In this document: positions 35,567 through 44,665 of the stretch, piece after piece
How the letters are laid out: every line of letters starts with the position of its first letter
Position numbering within the stretch: the stretch's first letter is position 1
Notes under the pieces: model-generated
What the model was told of the DNA's origin: nothing
Databases searched by the model: none
The model's input: the letters and a program-made list of their open reading frames with translations, nothing else
Program-made: the position numbers and the translations under genes
From: Rivularia sp. MS3
GTDB lineage: Bacteria > Cyanobacteriota > Cyanobacteriia > Cyanobacteriales > Nostocaceae
Length of the DNA stretch: 64,000 nt
Assembly: GCA_019192545.1 (NCBI GenBank)
Contig: JAHCMI010000036.1
Span: forward strand, 1-64,000
Reading direction: 5' to 3'

Positions 35567-37099
35567 TTAGCCGAGCTTAGACCATTCCCTTATCCTGTTT
35601 TTAAATCCTAGCCATTCGTCATACACATCATTAAATAACTTATTTACTGAAGCATATTCTTTTAATAATTGCTCTGTTTTCCTTTCGGTTTCTCGAATAA
35701 TCTCAGAACTAAATCTTTTCAAAGTAATTTTTCCCGATCTTTCTAATTCGAGTACTTTTTCAAGTTGTTTGCTATTTTTTTGATTGTATTCAGCTAATAT
35801 TTCGGTATAAGTTTGCAAGCAGACAGCTTGAAATATTTGCTGGTAGTGGGATGGCAAACTATTCCAAGCGTCTTGGTTAACCACCATATCAAAGGTTGTA
35901 CTTGGTTCCCACCAACCCGGATAGTAATAATACTTTGCTCCTGCTTCATGAAGCCCTAATTCAAAGTCATCATATGGTCCTACCCACTCAGCAGCTTGAA
36001 TTATTCCTGTCTTAAAAGCTTCTGTAATTTTGCTTGTCGGAATCGCACCATCAGGAAATTCTTTATCTAACCTGACATTAAACCTTGTTAAAACTTCTCC
36101 TCCTAATCCAGGAATACGCATAGTTATTCCATCGAAATCTTGTATTTTTTCAACTTCTTTTTTAAACCATCCCCCCATTTGCGCTCCAGTCGCTGCTGCG
36201 GGAAATGGAATCACATTTAATCCTACTTTTTTGTAGATTTCTTGAATAAAAGTGAATTTGTTATCGGATTCTTTTTTATAAAGAAGCCAAGCTGTTTGTT
36301 CTTGAGGAGTTAAACCGTGAGGAATGGAGCTACCGAAAAATAAAACCTTATATCTACTATTGTTGTAGTAAATACCGCTGAAGCCACACTGAATTTTACC
36401 CTCATTAACCTTATTTAATATTTGTTCTGTTAATATTGTTTTTTCTTGATATAACTCAATATTAAAACGACCACCTGTAATTAAATTAATACGTTCGCGG
36501 ATAATTTTTGGAGCCTTAGCAAGAATAAGTTTGTTAGATTCGTCCAAAAAGCTTGCCATTTTCCAGGAAACAATTGGCATTTGCATATACTGACTAGCCA
36601 ACCCACCGCTAATTACCCCTACTGATGTAAGAGCAGCTGTTGAAAGGAAATTTCTTCGGTTTGTAGGTAATGAAAGAAATGGTTTTGAATTTTCTTTTTT
36701 CTTATTCTGACTATTTAATTCTGGCTGTGTAGCAACTATAACCGCAAGCGCCTTAAACATTCCAGCAGCGGCTTCTATCTCTTTAACATAATCTTCTGGC
36801 GTATTATTTGCACCTATTTTATTCGCGGCATTGTTTAAAAGATGAGATAGCTCACTTACCTTATTTTCGTCATATACATCATTAAGAATATTTGGCAATT
36901 CCTCCGCATAAACCTTAAGTGCTTTCGCTTTGATACGAGGTGTTTGGCCATTATTAAGTACTTCAGCACTATCTCGTAAACATTGCCCTATCTCGTTGAA
37001 GAACTTTTCGAGTTTTTGACGCTTTTCATGTTTAGCTTGTTTTAAACCATCAGTTACTTCAAATAGCTTTTTCGCAACTTCGAGTAAATCCCTCAACAT
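35567..37099 (-). CDS. TRAP-type solute-binding (DctP) domain fused behind a cytoplasmic helical domain
   Basis: 510 residues. Residues 1-135 are soluble, helical and charged. Then a Tat-like signal (RRNFLSTAAL, Arg148-149) and a hydrophobic anchor (~152-168). Residues ~178-490 are a DctP-like fold: 'ERINLITGGRFNIELYQEK', 'GLNVIPFPAAATGAQMGGWFKKEVEKIQDFDGITMRIPGLGGEVLTRFNV', 'GIIQAAEWVGPYDDFELGLHEAGAKYYYYPGWWEPSTTFDMVVN'. The Arg in 'MRIPG' and the 'AAEWVGPYDD' region are typical of TRAP binding proteins for organic acids. No DctQ/DctM transporter genes are adjacent. The signal is internal, so the N-terminal domain would stay in the cytoplasm. Confidence 0.82.
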   Translation of the reverse strand: MLRDLLEVAKKLFEVTDGLKQAKHEKRQKLEKFFNEIGQCLRDSAEVLNNGQTPRIKAKALKVYAEELPNILNDVYDENKVSELSHLLNNAANKIGANNTPEDYVKEIEAAAGMFKALAVIVATQPELNSQNKKKENSKPFLSLPTNRRNFLSTAALTSVGVISGGLASQYMQMPIVSWKMASFLDESNKLILAKAPKIIRERINLITGGRFNIELYQEKTILTEQILNKVNEGKIQCGFSGIYYNNSRYKVLFFGSSIPHGLTPQEQTAWLLYKKESDNKFTFIQEIYKKVGLNVIPFPAAATGAQMGGWFKKEVEKIQDFDGITMRIPGLGGEVLTRFNVRLDKEFPDGAIPTSKITEAFKTGIIQAAEWVGPYDDFELGLHEAGAKYYYYPGWWEPSTTFDMVVNQDAWNSLPSHYQQIFQAVCLQTYTEILAEYNQKNSKQLEKVLELERSGKITLKRFSSEIIRETERKTEQLLKEYASVNKLFNDVYDEWLGFKNRIREWSKLG

Positions 37100-37264
37100 C
37101 GCTGTTTTAAATTATGCTTTTTTTTAGAATAATTTAAAACAACGATGTCCGAACATGATTATCGTTAGGAGCAGGGAGTTAGGAGTAGCGACTAAAGAAT
37201 AATTATTTTCTCCTTGTCGCCTTATCTCCCCATCCCCCCATGCCCGATACTTAATCCCAAAAAT

Positions 37265-38368
37265 TTATTTTTTCATCATCTGAGTAACGCGATCGCGCAG
37301 TAGCACTTCTTTTCTACTATCTTCGAGAGTTTTTGCTAAAGTAATTGCTCTTTGATAAAAGTTGCGAGCGGTGGGATATTTTCCAAGCTTTTCATAGAGT
37401 CGAGCGTAGGATTCAAAAGATTTCAGTTCTTCCAGCGGACTTTGTAAGTTTTTAGCAATTTCTAAACGTTTTTCTAATAATTCAAAAGCACGATTGTATC
37501 GTTCGACGGAACTATAAGCAGCTACTAATCCATCAATTGCCCGTAATTGATTGAGATTATCTCTCGATGCTTTAGCCAATCTTAAAGCTGCTGCATAATT
37601 AGTGATAATGTCTTGATAATTACCGACTATCTCGTAGACTTCACCTAAATTATTTAAAGTGTTTGCTTCACCTATGGGGTCGCCAGTTTGTCGCCGGTAA
37701 TTAAGAGCATTTTTGTACAGTTTAACTGCTTTAGTGTAATCTCCTAATCTTGCGGATACTAATCCCAAATTACTCAATGATATACCGTACCCTTCAGTAC
37801 TGTTAATGCTTTGAGCAATTGTTAATGCTTGCTCAAAAGTTCGGGACGCAGTTTGAAATTCTCCTTTTTGTAGCAGTAAAGTACCAATATTATTCAATGC
37901 GAAAATCTGACTTTGAAAATCTTTGGTATCGCGGGCGATCGCCAAACGTCTTCTAATTGCATCATTGGCTTTTCTATACTGTTTTAGTTCTACGTAATTT
38001 TTGCCTAAAAATTCGTAGGTTAAACCAATTGCATTTAAGTCTCCAATTGAATGATAAATCTCTAATGCCTGCAATAAAGATTTAACTGCCTTGTGGGGAT
38101 TGCCTTGAATATTTTGCCTTTCACCCAAACGAAGTAAAGTATCTGCATCGTCTCTCGACTGCATTAATACTTTTTTATCAATTTGAGGATAATGCAATTG
38201 TTCGGTAATATCGGCAGCATTCGCAGCAACAGGACTCAAAAACAAGGAAAATAACAAGAAACCAAAAGCATTGTTCAACTTCAAAGACAATTTATTTGAC
38301 GATGACTTGCGAACCTTATAGAATGAGTGCCCAAATTTATTTTTTGCCAGTAAATTTCGCTGTTTCAT
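37265..38368 (-). CDS. Exported TPR-repeat protein
   Basis: 367 residues. A long basic N-region followed by a hydrophobic segment (~31-50) ending VAANA gives a signal peptide. Then about seven tetratricopeptide repeats (~75-355) of the kinesin-light-chain style ('ALNNIGTLLLQKGEFQTASRTFEQALTIAQ', 'SLSNLGLVSARLGDYTKAVKLYKNAL', 'TLNNLGEVYEIVGNYQDIITNYAAAL'). A protein-protein interaction scaffold in the periplasm or cell wall. It lies 87 bp downstream of the sigma-factor-like gene on the same strand; possibly co-transcribed. Confidence 0.85.
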   Translation of the reverse strand: MKQRNLLAKNKFGHSFYKVRKSSSNKLSLKLNNAFGFLLFSLFLSPVAANAADITEQLHYPQIDKKVLMQSRDDADTLLRLGERQNIQGNPHKAVKSLLQALEIYHSIGDLNAIGLTYEFLGKNYVELKQYRKANDAIRRRLAIARDTKDFQSQIFALNNIGTLLLQKGEFQTASRTFEQALTIAQSINSTEGYGISLSNLGLVSARLGDYTKAVKLYKNALNYRRQTGDPIGEANTLNNLGEVYEIVGNYQDIITNYAAALRLAKASRDNLNQLRAIDGLVAAYSSVERYNRAFELLEKRLEIAKNLQSPLEELKSFESYARLYEKLGKYPTARNFYQRAITLAKTLEDSRKEVLLRDRVTQMMKK

Positions 38369-38455
38369 AAAAATTTGCCCTAAAAATAATTTTTAAGTAA
38401 AACTATATACAAATCAGAAAATAACTACCAGCATAATTCATTATCATCAGCGCTT

Positions 38456-39094
38456 TTACGCAGAAACTGGCTGAAGAAAATTTTCACCCAAATATATAGC
38501 ACGGATGTCTGCTGGTAATTTTTCTTCAAGCATACGATAACCTTCCTGGAGAAAATTTGCTACTTCGTTCGGAGAAATACTTTCTCCTTCAGCTTGTAGG
38601 TAAGCAGCAATTCGAGTTTCACTCCAGTGGAAAGTTTGAGCCATTAACACCATCAACCTTAACATCGGTGGTAATTGATCTAATGACTGTTCTACATAGC
38701 ACCACAGGGGCGGTGAAGTAGTCTTAAGTGAATAATGAATACTTTCGGTAGGTGGTAGCTCGGTTTCGTTGATGCAGTAAGCTGTCATGTTAATCAGCCA
38801 GTTTTGTAGAGTCATGGCTGGTGCATTAGGCTCTGTAGCTTCTAAATTAACTCCACCGATTTGGTAATAAATATGTTTCCAAGTCATAGCAAATAAATAA
38901 TCTGCCTGTACTGGAGAACGGGCTGAATGCATGATTAAGGTGTAGACGATGGGGCTGTATCGGCAGAAAATCGCCGTAAAGTACCTGCCAGCATCTGGGT
39001 ACTGTCCAAACAAATTTATCAGTTCTTGGTCGCTTTTATGGAACAGTGACTTAACTAAGGGGTGGTTGGATTCTGGAAAATTAGGAATTTGCAC
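38456..39094 (-). CDS. ECF-like sigma-70 family factor
   Basis: 212 residues. Region-2-like helices at ~20-80 ('DQELINLFGQYPDAGRYFTAIFCRYSPIVYTLIMHSA', 'ADYLFAMTWKHIYYQIGG') and a region-4-like helix-turn-helix at ~135-200 ('LDQLPPMLRLMVLMAQTFHWSETRIAAYLQAEGESISPNEVANFLQEGYRMLEEKLP'). The layout R2-linker-R4 without region 3 is that of ECF sigma factors, though the R2 core is weakly conserved. It is followed by an exported TPR protein; no anti-sigma gene is evident. An RNA polymerase role is inferred. Confidence 0.68.
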   Translation of the reverse strand: MQIPNFPESNHPLVKSLFHKSDQELINLFGQYPDAGRYFTAIFCRYSPIVYTLIMHSARSPVQADYLFAMTWKHIYYQIGGVNLEATEPNAPAMTLQNWLINMTAYCINETELPPTESIHYSLKTTSPPLWCYVEQSLDQLPPMLRLMVLMAQTFHWSETRIAAYLQAEGESISPNEVANFLQEGYRMLEEKLPADIRAIYLGENFLQPVSA

Positions 39095-39293
39095 AGTCTT
39101 TTTTTATCTATATTGCTAGAATTATTTCAGAAATGTATATTTTTCGTTAATCGCATAATATCTTGGTGTTGATATATTTAGCACGAACATTTTGATTAAA
39201 AGTTTTCATACACCCGCTAAGCACTACTATGCAATTTAAGTCTTAATTGACTTTTGTCAAAAACAGCTTTCTTATATACTTATTGATTTGTTC

Positions 39294-39878
39294 ATGGTTA
39301 TATCAGTTGACGCAATAGCTTATTTGTTTTCTCCGACTATTTTGGGTTCTTTCTTGCCATTGGATAGTTTGTTCTCTACACAAGGCATAATGGTGATGCT
39401 GCTTGCAGCTTATGCCGGTGCGATGTGGATGTTCTTAACTAGCGCTCCAAAGGTACACACTATTATGGTGTCGGATTTAGAAATTGCCCGCGATTTATAC
39501 GAAGGGTTGTTAGACTTGCCCGCTGCGGAAGTACCTTTGCACTATTATTACAATTACGAACAGACAATTGGGGCTACGGGAGTCGATCCATTGTACTTGG
39601 GTAGCAGCCCTACTTATCCCAGCAAAATGTCTAATGCCACTGAAGGGCTTTGGTATCAGTTAAAGAAAAATACTCAGTTGCACGTTATTACCGGTGCTAG
39701 TTTAGGTAGTAAAAGTCAGCAGCGTCACGTATGCTTTGATCGCGACTGTTTAGAAATGATTTTATTGCGAGTCGAAACCAGGGGATTAAAATTTAAAATT
39801 CGCAATCGCAAGCCGTTAAATTTTTTGGTGAAAGATTATGACGGAAGAGTTGTGGAAATGGCTGAAGTTGCAAATTAA
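39294..39878 (+). CDS. Glyoxalase-like domain membrane protein
   Basis: 194 residues from the ATG at 39294; a TTG six bases earlier is also in frame but less likely. One or two N-terminal membrane segments (~5-20, ~28-47), then a VOC/glyoxalase-like domain: 'KVHTIMVSDLEIARDLYEGLLDLPAAEVPLHYYYNYE', 'QRHVCFDRDCLEMILLRVETRGLKFKIRNRKPLNFLVKDYDGRVVEMAEV'. The usual glyoxalase metal ligands (His/Glu) seem partly present (H in KVHTI; E in VVEMAE). I recall such proteins as cyanobacterial 'glyoxalase-like' conserved proteins; enzyme activity is not established. Confidence 0.72.
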   Translation: MVISVDAIAYLFSPTILGSFLPLDSLFSTQGIMVMLLAAYAGAMWMFLTSAPKVHTIMVSDLEIARDLYEGLLDLPAAEVPLHYYYNYEQTIGATGVDPLYLGSSPTYPSKMSNATEGLWYQLKKNTQLHVITGASLGSKSQQRHVCFDRDCLEMILLRVETRGLKFKIRNRKPLNFLVKDYDGRVVEMAEVAN

Positions 39879-39950
39879 ATATTGTAAATAAAACTAGAAG
39901 TTAGGAGTACTAAAAACTTCTAACTGATAAGGGAATCAACGAAATTCACC

Positions 39951-39988
39951 AAAGCTCTGCCTTCATTTTTTTTATGAAAGCAGAGCTT
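39951..39988. terminator. Bidirectional terminator hairpin
   Basis: AAAGCTCTGC (39951-39960) pairs with GCAGAGCTTT (39979-39988), extended by TTCAT/ATGAA with a T-rich loop. It lies between convergent genes (39878 stop and 40055 stop). Confidence 0.85.
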
Positions 39989-40054
39989 TATATATAAAAG
40001 CAATTGGCAAGAATCTGGTTGCCAAAAGAAGAAATATCTCTACATTTATGTGTT

Positions 40055-40531
40055 CTATTTGCTCATCTCAAAAATTCTTTCTAACCTCTTTACCAATTGC
40101 TCTGCTAAATCTAGTAAATCAATCGCTTCTTTCTCGTCTCTAAGACTGCAATTAATCTTTTCTAAACTAGCGCTTTCTACTAAAACAGTTTTGATGGCAA
40201 ATACTCGGTTTTCTGCTTCAGAAAGTCTCAGACAATCTTCTAACTGAGTTGCAATTTCACATAATGATTTGCCCTGCAACTGTTTTCTTACACTTACAGC
40301 TACCCAATCATCACTTTCTAAAAAGCTAGTCACAGATTCAACAAAATTAATTTGTGTGGCTTCATCTTCATCCCATTTTTCTAACCAATCTCCATCTACA
40401 TCTTCGGCATATAAATAAGCTGCTTCTAGTCCGTATCTTACTATGTCATTTTGTAATTTCTGAGCTGCTTCTACAGATTCTATAAATTTATCTAATCTCT
40501 TTTGACAGTCTATTGACATTTCTTTTACCAT
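40055..40531 (-). CDS. Hypothetical protein, second gene of a two-gene unit
   Basis: 158 residues, acidic, entirely helical by eye ('CQKRLDKFIESVEAAQKLQNDIVRYGLEAAYLYAEDVDGDWLEKWDEDEATQ', a Leu-rich C-terminus). No signal peptide or membrane segment. I recognise no family. It lies 57 bp downstream of the 41284-40589 gene on the same strand, so the two are probably expressed together. The acidic helical character next to a possible nuclease could fit an inhibitor, but this is speculative. An in-frame ATG gives Met5 as an alternative start. Confidence 0.6.
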   Translation of the reverse strand: MVKEMSIDCQKRLDKFIESVEAAQKLQNDIVRYGLEAAYLYAEDVDGDWLEKWDEDEATQINFVESVTSFLESDDWVAVSVRKQLQGKSLCEIATQLEDCLRLSEAENRVFAIKTVLVESASLEKINCSLRDEKEAIDLLDLAEQLVKRLERIFEMSK

Positions 40532-40588
40532 TATGACTTAAATTATTAAGAGATATTGCTGATTGTTTAATTAGCTAACAATTAAATA

Positions 40589-41284
40589 CTAAAAACTAAA
40601 TGTTAAATAAATACCTGTTTCCAGATTATTGCTGTTATACAGGGTCACATTTACTATCCTGTCTATAAAATCGGTTATACCCGGATTGTAACTTAATAGT
40701 AGTCCTTTATCTATCTTCCAATAACGCAATGTCGATTCCCAATTGTTAAATTTTTCTTGAAAAAATTCTTCACTTAAGCTAGTAAGTTGAACGCAAAGAG
40801 ATGTATCGTAGCCGTTACTTACAATTATATCGGTAGCCATTGAAAAGTCGGCGATATATCTTTTTACGACAGTACCTCCACGGCGTTGAATATTATCGAT
40901 AACAGATGCAATTAAATCGGTATCTTCCCCATGAAATTGACCTGACATTAATTTTTGTCTCCAAATATAAAATTTAGAGTCATTTTCGCTAAGCCATTTA
41001 GGAAATAAGTAACTGTACCAGAATTTCAAACTTGGTTTAAGAGCATCAAAAGCTGCTTGCTGTTCTTCGTATGTCGGTAAAGATTTAACACTAAGCCAAA
41101 CTTCAGCATCTCTTATTACTTGCTCTAAAAATAATATGACAAATTTTTTTGCGGTTAACGAGCCAGGTTTTAAGTCTTTTACCCAACGGTTTATTTCATC
41201 TAATCTTTTTGCTAAATTCGGGTCTACTATAGATGCTTCCCTTATAAGATATTTTAACCTATTTTTAATATCTTTTGCTTGCAA
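40589..41284 (-). CDS. Hypothetical protein with possible nuclease-like core
   Basis: 231 residues, soluble. The helical N-terminal half (1-140) includes 'LKFWYSYLFPKWLSENDSKFYIWRQKLMSGQFHGEDTDLIASVIDNIQRRGGTVVKRYIADFSMATDII'. The C-terminal segment 'DIIVSNGYDTSLCVQLTSLSEEFFQEKFNNWESTLRYWKIDKGLLLSYNPG' (~161-208) has a D...Q-x-T...K...W pattern reminiscent of restriction-endonuclease-like folds that use a Q-x-K-like core. The resemblance is weak and unverified. First gene of a pair with the 40055-40531 gene, downstream of lysS on the same strand. Confidence 0.55.
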   Translation of the reverse strand: MQAKDIKNRLKYLIREASIVDPNLAKRLDEINRWVKDLKPGSLTAKKFVILFLEQVIRDAEVWLSVKSLPTYEEQQAAFDALKPSLKFWYSYLFPKWLSENDSKFYIWRQKLMSGQFHGEDTDLIASVIDNIQRRGGTVVKRYIADFSMATDIIVSNGYDTSLCVQLTSLSEEFFQEKFNNWESTLRYWKIDKGLLLSYNPGITDFIDRIVNVTLYNSNNLETGIYLTFSF

Positions 41285-41414
41285 TAAATGATATACCTCG
41301 CATCCTACAAATGAAGTTAAATTTTTGATTATCTTGAGTTATTTATAAATTAAAAAGGGTGCGCTAGGCAACAGCATAACGCACGGTAACAATTCCTCTG
41401 TAAAAGTTTGATCG

Positions 41415-42941
41415 CTAGGATTGCTCCTCGGATTTATCCGTAGTATTTTCTGGTTTGAGTAGGGGAAAGGCTATAACGTCGCGAATACTTGCCGAATTAG
41501 TTAACAACATCACCAATCTATCAATACCAATACCCAAGCCACCCGTAGGAGGCATTCCATATTCTAAGGCGGCGAGAAAATCTTCATCTACGCCTTGAGC
41601 TTCTAAATCTCCAGCGGCTTTTCTAGCTGCTTGCTCTTCTAATCGCTGGCGTTGATCGATAGGATCGGTAAGTTCGGAAAAACTATTCGCAGTTTCTCTT
41701 CCTACCATATATAATTCAAATCGTTCTACCAAACCGGGTTTTGAACGATGGGGTTTTGCTAAAGGCGAAATTTCGACGGGGAAATCAGTTACGAATGTAG
41801 GTTGAACCAAATTTTCTTCAACTTTTTGTTCAAAGGCTTCATTAAGAAGTTTACCCAATGAAGGGCAATCATCTATACCTTCTATACCAGCATTCTTACA
41901 AGCTGCTTTGGCTGGCTCTAAACTTGGGAATGACTCGAAATCAATACCTGAATATTCTTTAACTAATTCATGCATTGTTACTCGTCGCCAAGGAGGAGTC
42001 AGATCGACTTCAGTTCCTTGGTAATTAATTTTCAGCGTGCCGATAACTTCTTGACTGACGGTAGTAATTATACCTTCTGTCAAATCCATCATATCGTTGT
42101 AATCGGCATAAGCTTGGTAAAGTTCAATAGTGGTAAATTCCGGGTTGTGACGGGTAGAAATGCCCTCATTGCGGAAAATCCGTCCTAATTCAAAAACTTT
42201 TTCAAACCCACCGACAATTAACCGCTTCAAATGAAGTTCGGTAGCAATGCGTAAATACAGCTGCATTTCCAGCGTATTGTGGTAAGTGATAAACGGGCGT
42301 GCATCCGCACCTCCTGCTTCACCTTGCATTACCGGAGTTTCAATTTCAATAAATCCCCGCTCGTCTAAATAGCGGCGAATTCCGGCAGTAATCAAAGCGC
42401 GACGGCGAAAAGTTTGTCGCACTTCTGGGTTAACAATCAAATCTACATAACGCTGACGATAACGTTTAGTAATATCAGTTAACCCATGCCACTTGTCGGG
42501 TAAAGGCAACAGGGATTTAGTTAGGACACTATATTGCTTAACGTAAACCGATAATTCGCCCTTCTCAGTCCGTTTTATAGTTCCTTTTGCTCCCAGAATA
42601 TCGCCCATATCTGTAAGCTGTTTGAGATTTTTGAAAGCATCGGCATCGATATCCGCCATACTTTCAGAAATACGCTTCTTTTCCAAATAAAGCTGAATAG
42701 TGCCAGTTTCATCCTGCAAAGTAAAAAATGCCAACTTACCCATGACACGGCGTGTCATTATTCTTCCGGCGATCGCTACTTCAAAGTCAACTTCTTCACC
42801 GTTGGAAATATCGGCAAATTTCTCTTGTAATTCACCAGCGTGATGGGTAACTTCCCATCTATAAGCGTAGGGATTCATCCCCTGCTGTCGTAGCTGCTCT
42901 ACTTTTTCTAGCCTAGTGGCACGGATATCTTCTTCCGACAT
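41415..42941 (-). CDS. lysS: Lysyl-tRNA synthetase (class II)
   Basis: 508 residues, normal length. OB-fold anticodon-binding domain ~55-155 ('[32 protein letters not shown]'); class II core with motif 1 '[26 protein letters not shown]', motif 2 '[26 protein letters not shown]' and motif 3 '[15 protein letters not shown]'. It charges tRNA-Lys. It stands alone; the downstream 41284 gene is 130 bp away. Confidence 0.97.
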   Translation of the reverse strand: MSEEDIRATRLEKVEQLRQQGMNPYAYRWEVTHHAGELQEKFADISNGEEVDFEVAIAGRIMTRRVMGKLAFFTLQDETGTIQLYLEKKRISESMADIDADAFKNLKQLTDMGDILGAKGTIKRTEKGELSVYVKQYSVLTKSLLPLPDKWHGLTDITKRYRQRYVDLIVNPEVRQTFRRRALITAGIRRYLDERGFIEIETPVMQGEAGGADARPFITYHNTLEMQLYLRIATELHLKRLIVGGFEKVFELGRIFRNEGISTRHNPEFTTIELYQAYADYNDMMDLTEGIITTVSQEVIGTLKINYQGTEVDLTPPWRRVTMHELVKEYSGIDFESFPSLEPAKAACKNAGIEGIDDCPSLGKLLNEAFEQKVEENLVQPTFVTDFPVEISPLAKPHRSKPGLVERFELYMVGRETANSFSELTDPIDQRQRLEEQAARKAAGDLEAQGVDEDFLAALEYGMPPTGGLGIGIDRLVMLLTNSASIRDVIAFPLLKPENTTDKSEEQS

Positions 42942-43413
42942 AGTTTACGAACTTAGGAACGGGCAAGATTTATTATAGTTCTATGCCCGCATTGTACATT
43001 GAGAATATTTGGGTAAGTTTTTTTATTTAAAACATAAATTATCAACTGGCAAAATTACATTGATTCAGATTCTCAAGTTTTGTTGGGAAAACCGACGGTG
43101 AAGGAAACTAGAATCTCAGTTGAATTTTGCTTGGATTGTTTGCTGTAGGGTGGACACAAGAGTAAATTTTAGAAAATTATCCTACGCTCACCTCACAAGC
43201 ATTGCGAGCCGTATTTGCCTTTACGGCTGAGTGTATGCGTGAAGAATGCTTATTTATATTTATGTAAAATCAACAGAGGATTGCAGGAAATCGCTTCTAA
43301 TTCGATTCAACATTGTATTTTTTATATCTTTAAACTCCGAAATAAAAGGGCGATAATTTTATAAATTATGCCTAATAACTATGCTGGCTAAGTTACAAAT
43401 ATAAATTATTTAT
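42942..43413. other. Divergent intergenic region with a small hairpin
   Basis: 472 bp between lysS and the SDH protease gene. AGCCGT (43207-43212)/ACGGCT (43223-43228) forms a hairpin with ATGC-type flanks. No ORF or recognisable RNA. Confidence 0.5.
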
Positions 43414-44364
43414 ATGGAAAACAAAAAGCAATTGACGAGATGCGTTGAGTTTGTTGCGGAAGAACTTGATGCTGATATTTTTCTATATAGTGCTGAAATA
43501 ACGGATTTTAATGCTGATAAATTAATTAATGAAATTAAAGCAACTTCACCTAAAAGAGATAACGTAGTTTTAATTATGACTACTTATGGTGGTGACCCGG
43601 ATGCGGCTTTTAGAATTGCCCGTTATATCAAAAGAAAATATAAAAAGTTTAGTTTATTTGTATTTGGCTACTGTAAAAGTGCCGGAACTTTATTAGCATT
43701 AGGAGCGGACGAAATTGTTATTTCCGATTTTGGTGAATTAGGTCCCCTTGATGTCCAAGTTACTAAAGATGATGACTTTAGAAGCGAGTCTGTATTAGAT
43801 ATTCAGCAAGCTATGTCTGTAATTGGCTCGCAAGCTTTTGAAATGTTTGAGAGCTATTTATTAAATTTGATTTCTGGAACTCAAGCGCTGATAACTACAA
43901 AAACAGCAGCAGATATTGCCAGTTCTATGGCTGTTAATTTATTGTCTCCAATTCCCAGTCAAATTGACCCTTTAAGATTGGGTGAGATGAATAGATTAAT
44001 GAATATTGCTTTAGCTTACGGTCAAAGATTAAAACCGGAAGGTATTGAAGTCATTAAGAATCTAATTTACAATTATCCTTCTCATAGTTTTGTGATTGAC
44101 TATGAAGAAGCAAAAAAGCTATTTGACTGCGTTAGAGAACCTTCAGATTTAGAACTTGAACTAGAAGAAATTGTCTTACCTTTAGTACGTAAACCTGCTT
44201 CTACAGAAATTATATTAAATTTAGAAAATTTGAAAGAAGAAAATGAAGAAAACTCAGATAGAAATAACTCAGATAGGGAAAGAATTGCGGAAGAATCAGT
44301 TTCTACAGACGATGGAGAGGATGAAGCGATTGAAGGTAATATCCTACCCTTTGATAAAAGGTAG
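43414..44364 (+). CDS. SDH-type Clp-fold serine protease
   Basis: 316 residues, no signal peptide. ClpP/crotonase-like core ~20-240: 'NVVLIMTTYGGDPDAAFRIARYIKRKY', then 'GYCKSAGTLLALGADEIVISDFGELGPLDVQV' with the likely nucleophile Ser89 and an Asp following; the His of the triad is probably His224 in 'YPSHSFVIDYEEAKKL'. The Ser-Asp-His layout is that of the SDH family. The C-terminal ~75 residues are acidic and disordered (EENEENSDRNNSDRE). It is cytoplasmic or membrane-peripheral; substrates unknown. A second family member lies at 57131-58018. Confidence 0.85.
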   Translation: MENKKQLTRCVEFVAEELDADIFLYSAEITDFNADKLINEIKATSPKRDNVVLIMTTYGGDPDAAFRIARYIKRKYKKFSLFVFGYCKSAGTLLALGADEIVISDFGELGPLDVQVTKDDDFRSESVLDIQQAMSVIGSQAFEMFESYLLNLISGTQALITTKTAADIASSMAVNLLSPIPSQIDPLRLGEMNRLMNIALAYGQRLKPEGIEVIKNLIYNYPSHSFVIDYEEAKKLFDCVREPSDLELELEEIVLPLVRKPASTEIILNLENLKEENEENSDRNNSDRERIAEESVSTDDGEDEAIEGNILPFDKR

Positions 44365-44481
44365 TGAAACTCAAAATAATACTGTTGCTTCAACAAAAAC
44401 TATATTTAAAAATTTACAAAAGTAATTTGTAAAATTAAGAGCATGGGTGGAAAAGTTATAAATTAGACCACTAACTTTCTA

Positions 44482-44557
44482 GATCCCCCTAAATCCCCCT
44501 TTTGAAAGGGGGACTTAAAAAAGGAACTCTAACCTTTATAAGGGTGGAAGGGGGATC
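44482..44557. repeat. Dispersed inverted-repeat element GATCCCCCT...AGGGGGATC
   Basis: GATCCCCCT (44482-44490) pairs with AGGGGGATC (44549-44557), with an inner stem TCCCCCTTT/AAAGGGGGA (44493-44512). The sequence style is that of small dispersed elements widespread in cyanobacterial intergenic DNA. Confidence 0.75.
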
Positions 44558-44611
44558 GAAGCAATAATGAGTGAATAACGATGCTTTTAAACATCCTCTA
44601 AGTCATTGCTA

Positions 44612-44642
44612 AAAACCCGGTTTCCTTAATTAACCGGGTTTC
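44612..44642. terminator. AAACCCGG/CCGGGTTT hairpin between convergent genes
   Basis: AAAACCCGGTT (44612-44622) pairs with AACCGGGTTT (44633-44642), loop ~10 bases, followed by TCTGATTTTT. It lies just after the M48 gene stop (minus strand) and probably ends transcripts from both sides. Confidence 0.7.
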
Positions 44643-44665
44643 TGATTTTTACAATTACCGAATAA

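Larger units (their letters stand above)
44365..44665. other. Convergent intergenic region made of two hairpin repeats
   Basis: 301 bp between the SDH protease and M48 genes. Holds the GATCCCCC...GGGGGATC element (44482-44557) and the AAACCCGG hairpin (44612-44642). No gene. Confidence 0.65.
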
